A DNA stretch of 64,000 nt from Microcyclospora pomicola. Its lineage: Eukaryota; Ascomycota; Dothideomycetes; Capnodiales. Position numbers and translations under genes: made by a program. Positions 62,227 to 64,000 of this stretch are shown piece after piece (position 1 is the stretch's first letter; every line of letters begins with the position of its first letter). The stretch lies in assembly GCA_002786065.1 (NCBI GenBank), contig NHNY01000018.1:496001-560000 (forward strand), read 5' to 3'. Below the pieces are notes generated by a model. That model saw only the letters and a list, made by a program, of their open reading frames with translations. It was not told the origin of the DNA and did no database searches.

Positions 62227-63629
62227 CTACTTCGTGAGCGGGTCCGATTTCTCTGCAGCTGGGGTGGCTGCTGGTGAATCGATGACGGCCGAGTCGTTGA
62301 TTTTGAGTTGACCGACATTGAGCTCGTCACGAAGCGATCGCTTGTACTCGCGCTCGATACCGTGGTTGACGGCGTCGAGGACAGTATCGACGGTGATCTT
62401 TGGCTCGTACTTCGGCTTGGTGCCTTCTTGGAAGACACCAGTCCGCACAAGGATCGAGTACCACGTGTTTTCGGATTCCTTGTTGAACTCGTTGGTGCCT
62501 CGGATGTCCGACTCGGGAGTGTCACCCACGAAGTAGACGGTCTCTGGAGGAGCGTCGATGCCGTGTGTGTATTTACGCCATTGCTGCAGCAGACGTGTTG
62601 CGAACTGGAACGTGCCGATCTGGGGTTTGCCGAACGCTGTGGTGTTCAGCTCCTTGCCAGTAACGGCTTTGAACATAGCCTCGAGAGACAGCCGGAGCGC
62701 ACCCATTCCAAGACGGGTGAGATCGTGGGAGGCAGACCAGACAACGTCGTTGTGAGAGAAGAAGATTGGGGGACCCTCGTCGAACGTCGTCGATCGTGTG
62801 CCAAGGTAGCCACCCTTCGACATGAGAAGATCAAGAATGATCTGCTGGTCACCAGCCCAGTCGCGAGAATCCGCAAAGACAAAAATGGCGTCGATCTTTG
62901 TGTCCTTGAAATTGCGCTCCCTGGAGTTCTTGAGCTCTTCTTCCGTTAGCTTGCGGAAGGGTGTGGTATCGGGGTTATCCTTGATGATGTCTCCGGGCGT
63001 GACCACGTCTTTGAAGCCGTAGCCCTCGGCGACGTGTCTACACTTCTCGCCCTCACCACCGATCACGAGGACTGTCGAGTACTTCTCCGCCATCTCTCTC
63101 ATAGGAGTGTGGCCGCAGATGAATTGACCAGGGGATACCTCAATCTCAAGCTGATTGCTCAACTGAATGCATCGCTCTTGCTCGGTCTTTCCTCCACCAT
63201 TTGTAACGAAGATGTAGGGACTGTAGTACTGTCAGTATCGGCCTTGCTGGCATAGAGACTTGAATTTACCGACATTTTGATACCAAACTTGTTCTTGCCG
63301 TTGAGAACCTGCATGGCTTCGATGGCTTCCGGAATAGGACGGCCACCACGGATCAAGACACCATCGATATCGAAAGCGAAGGCATACTTGTCGGTAGTAG
63401 TTGTCTCAGTAGGTGTGGACGGGTCCTGGCCTTCTTCATCGGCATCTTCGATCTCCAAACGAGCCATTTCCATAGCTGCTGCCACCTCACTGGCAGCACT
63501 AGGCTGGTCGAGAAGCGAAGGCGGAGCCACGATGGTCGGACCACGCAATCCAAGCTCGCTGGATGTAGCATCCTTGGAGCTCAGGCGTCGCACAGCGCGA
63601 GGCCTGGATGGGGGCAGAATTGTAGCCAT
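62227..63629 (-). CDS. HAD-superfamily hydrolase, CECR5/YKR070W family
   Basis: Two exons (63629-63274 and 63220-62227) with a 53-bp intron encode 449 aa. The catalytic motif FDIDGVLIRGG is at residues 86-96 (Asp87 and Asp89). PYIFVTNGGGKTEQER follows the splice, and the third motif is VYFVGDTPESDIRG. The family (TIGR-type CECR5, yeast YKR070W) is mitochondrial, and the Arg-rich N-terminus (RPRAVRRLSSKD) fits a presequence. The substrate is unknown. The donor that keeps frame is the weak GTCGGT. A better-looking GTAAAT 4 nt downstream would need acceptor GACAG and would give a slightly different junction. The upstream frame has only a GTG, so the ATG at 63629 is used. Confidence 0.88.
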
Positions 63630-64000
63630 TCTTGCGCAGTGTTTGGTGAAAAGGCGAAAGGGATGAAATGATAGCACAGACACTCCAGATGCTGTGGTGC
63701 GAACAGAGCCAAGATGTGAAGAGCGGACAGATGTAATAAAAGAAATTTCCGAGAACGCTGGGACACGAGAATGTATGTATACTTACTACGAGCTCCGGGG
63801 ACAGCGGTGTGGCCCGACGCTACCATAGACCGAATGGTCTGCAAAGCTTCTCACTGGCACCATATGACATCGAGCAGACAGATGATGCCGTAGAGCAGTA
63901 GCATTCGGATCCTGACGTTGTGGAGTCCTGCGTATGGTAACAAATTGGTGTCCCGCATTTGGCGCTTATCTGCCCCTCCATCGCCGAGCACCGCTGGCTT
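63630..64000. other. Upstream region of the HAD gene to window end
   Basis: These 371 bp hold the promoter side of the HAD gene. No further gene is supported before the window ends. Confidence 0.5.

Overview
The window is nuclear DNA from a filamentous ascomycete (Pezizomycotina). Gene content and style suggest Dothideomycetes, but that class is an inference. The evidence is short GT-AG introns, mostly 49-83 bp, compact genes on both strands, and fungus-restricted families: beta-flanking protein, fungal rhodopsin-domain protein, MARVEL protein, NRPS-like reductase, CE5 cutinase and a Pom1-type DYRK kinase. No rRNA, tRNA, CRISPR array, transposon or viral relic was recognised. Twenty-four gene models are given, plus one extra reading frame that lies downstream of an in-frame stop. 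Splice sites were placed by reading both strands, and each multi-exon model keeps frame across every junction.

Region 1 (1-12.7 kb): a glycine-rich beta-flanking protein (-), a PTC7-type PP2C phosphatase (+), a two-HKD phospholipase D-like protein (-), a GT90/CAP10-like glycosyltransferase (+) and the rRNA/tRNA cytidine acetyltransferase NAT10/Kre33 (-).

Region 2 (14-31 kb) is accessory in character. It holds a 1042-aa adenylation-carrier-reductase enzyme behind a promoter packed with palindromes, a secreted cutinase-family esterase and a MARVEL membrane protein. A multi-pass membrane protein follows, with a long inverted repeat in its upstream region. Next is a head-to-head pair of paralogous type II membrane glycosyltransferase-like proteins, one of which has lost the likely catalytic motifs, and then a second fungal membrane protein.

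Region 3 (31-48 kb): an SDR-like protein (-), a YGR210C/Obg-type GTPase (-), a 1649-aa Pom1-like DYRK kinase (+) and an isochorismatase-fold protein (-). A three-exon MIC10 gene (-), easily missed, sits head-to-head with the ribosome-biogenesis factor URB2 (+).

Region 4 (48-54 kb) may be a small biosynthetic cassette: an alpha/beta hydrolase, a SAM methyltransferase and a UbiA prenyltransferase all on the minus strand, with a six-exon rhodopsin-domain membrane protein diverging from them.

Region 5 (54-64 kb): a mitochondrial-looking protein of 829 aa whose TGA stop sits in the known readthrough context TGA CTA G and is followed in frame by 307 more codons. It is followed by a five-exon OB-fold protein (-), the exosome subunit RRP46 (-) and a CECR5-like HAD hydrolase (-).

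The observations most worth following are the TGA CTA G junction at 56704, the UbiA/methyltransferase cassette, the pseudo-enzyme-like glycosyltransferase paralogue, the palindromic promoter at 14052-14094 and the 24-nt inverted repeat at 23916-24013.
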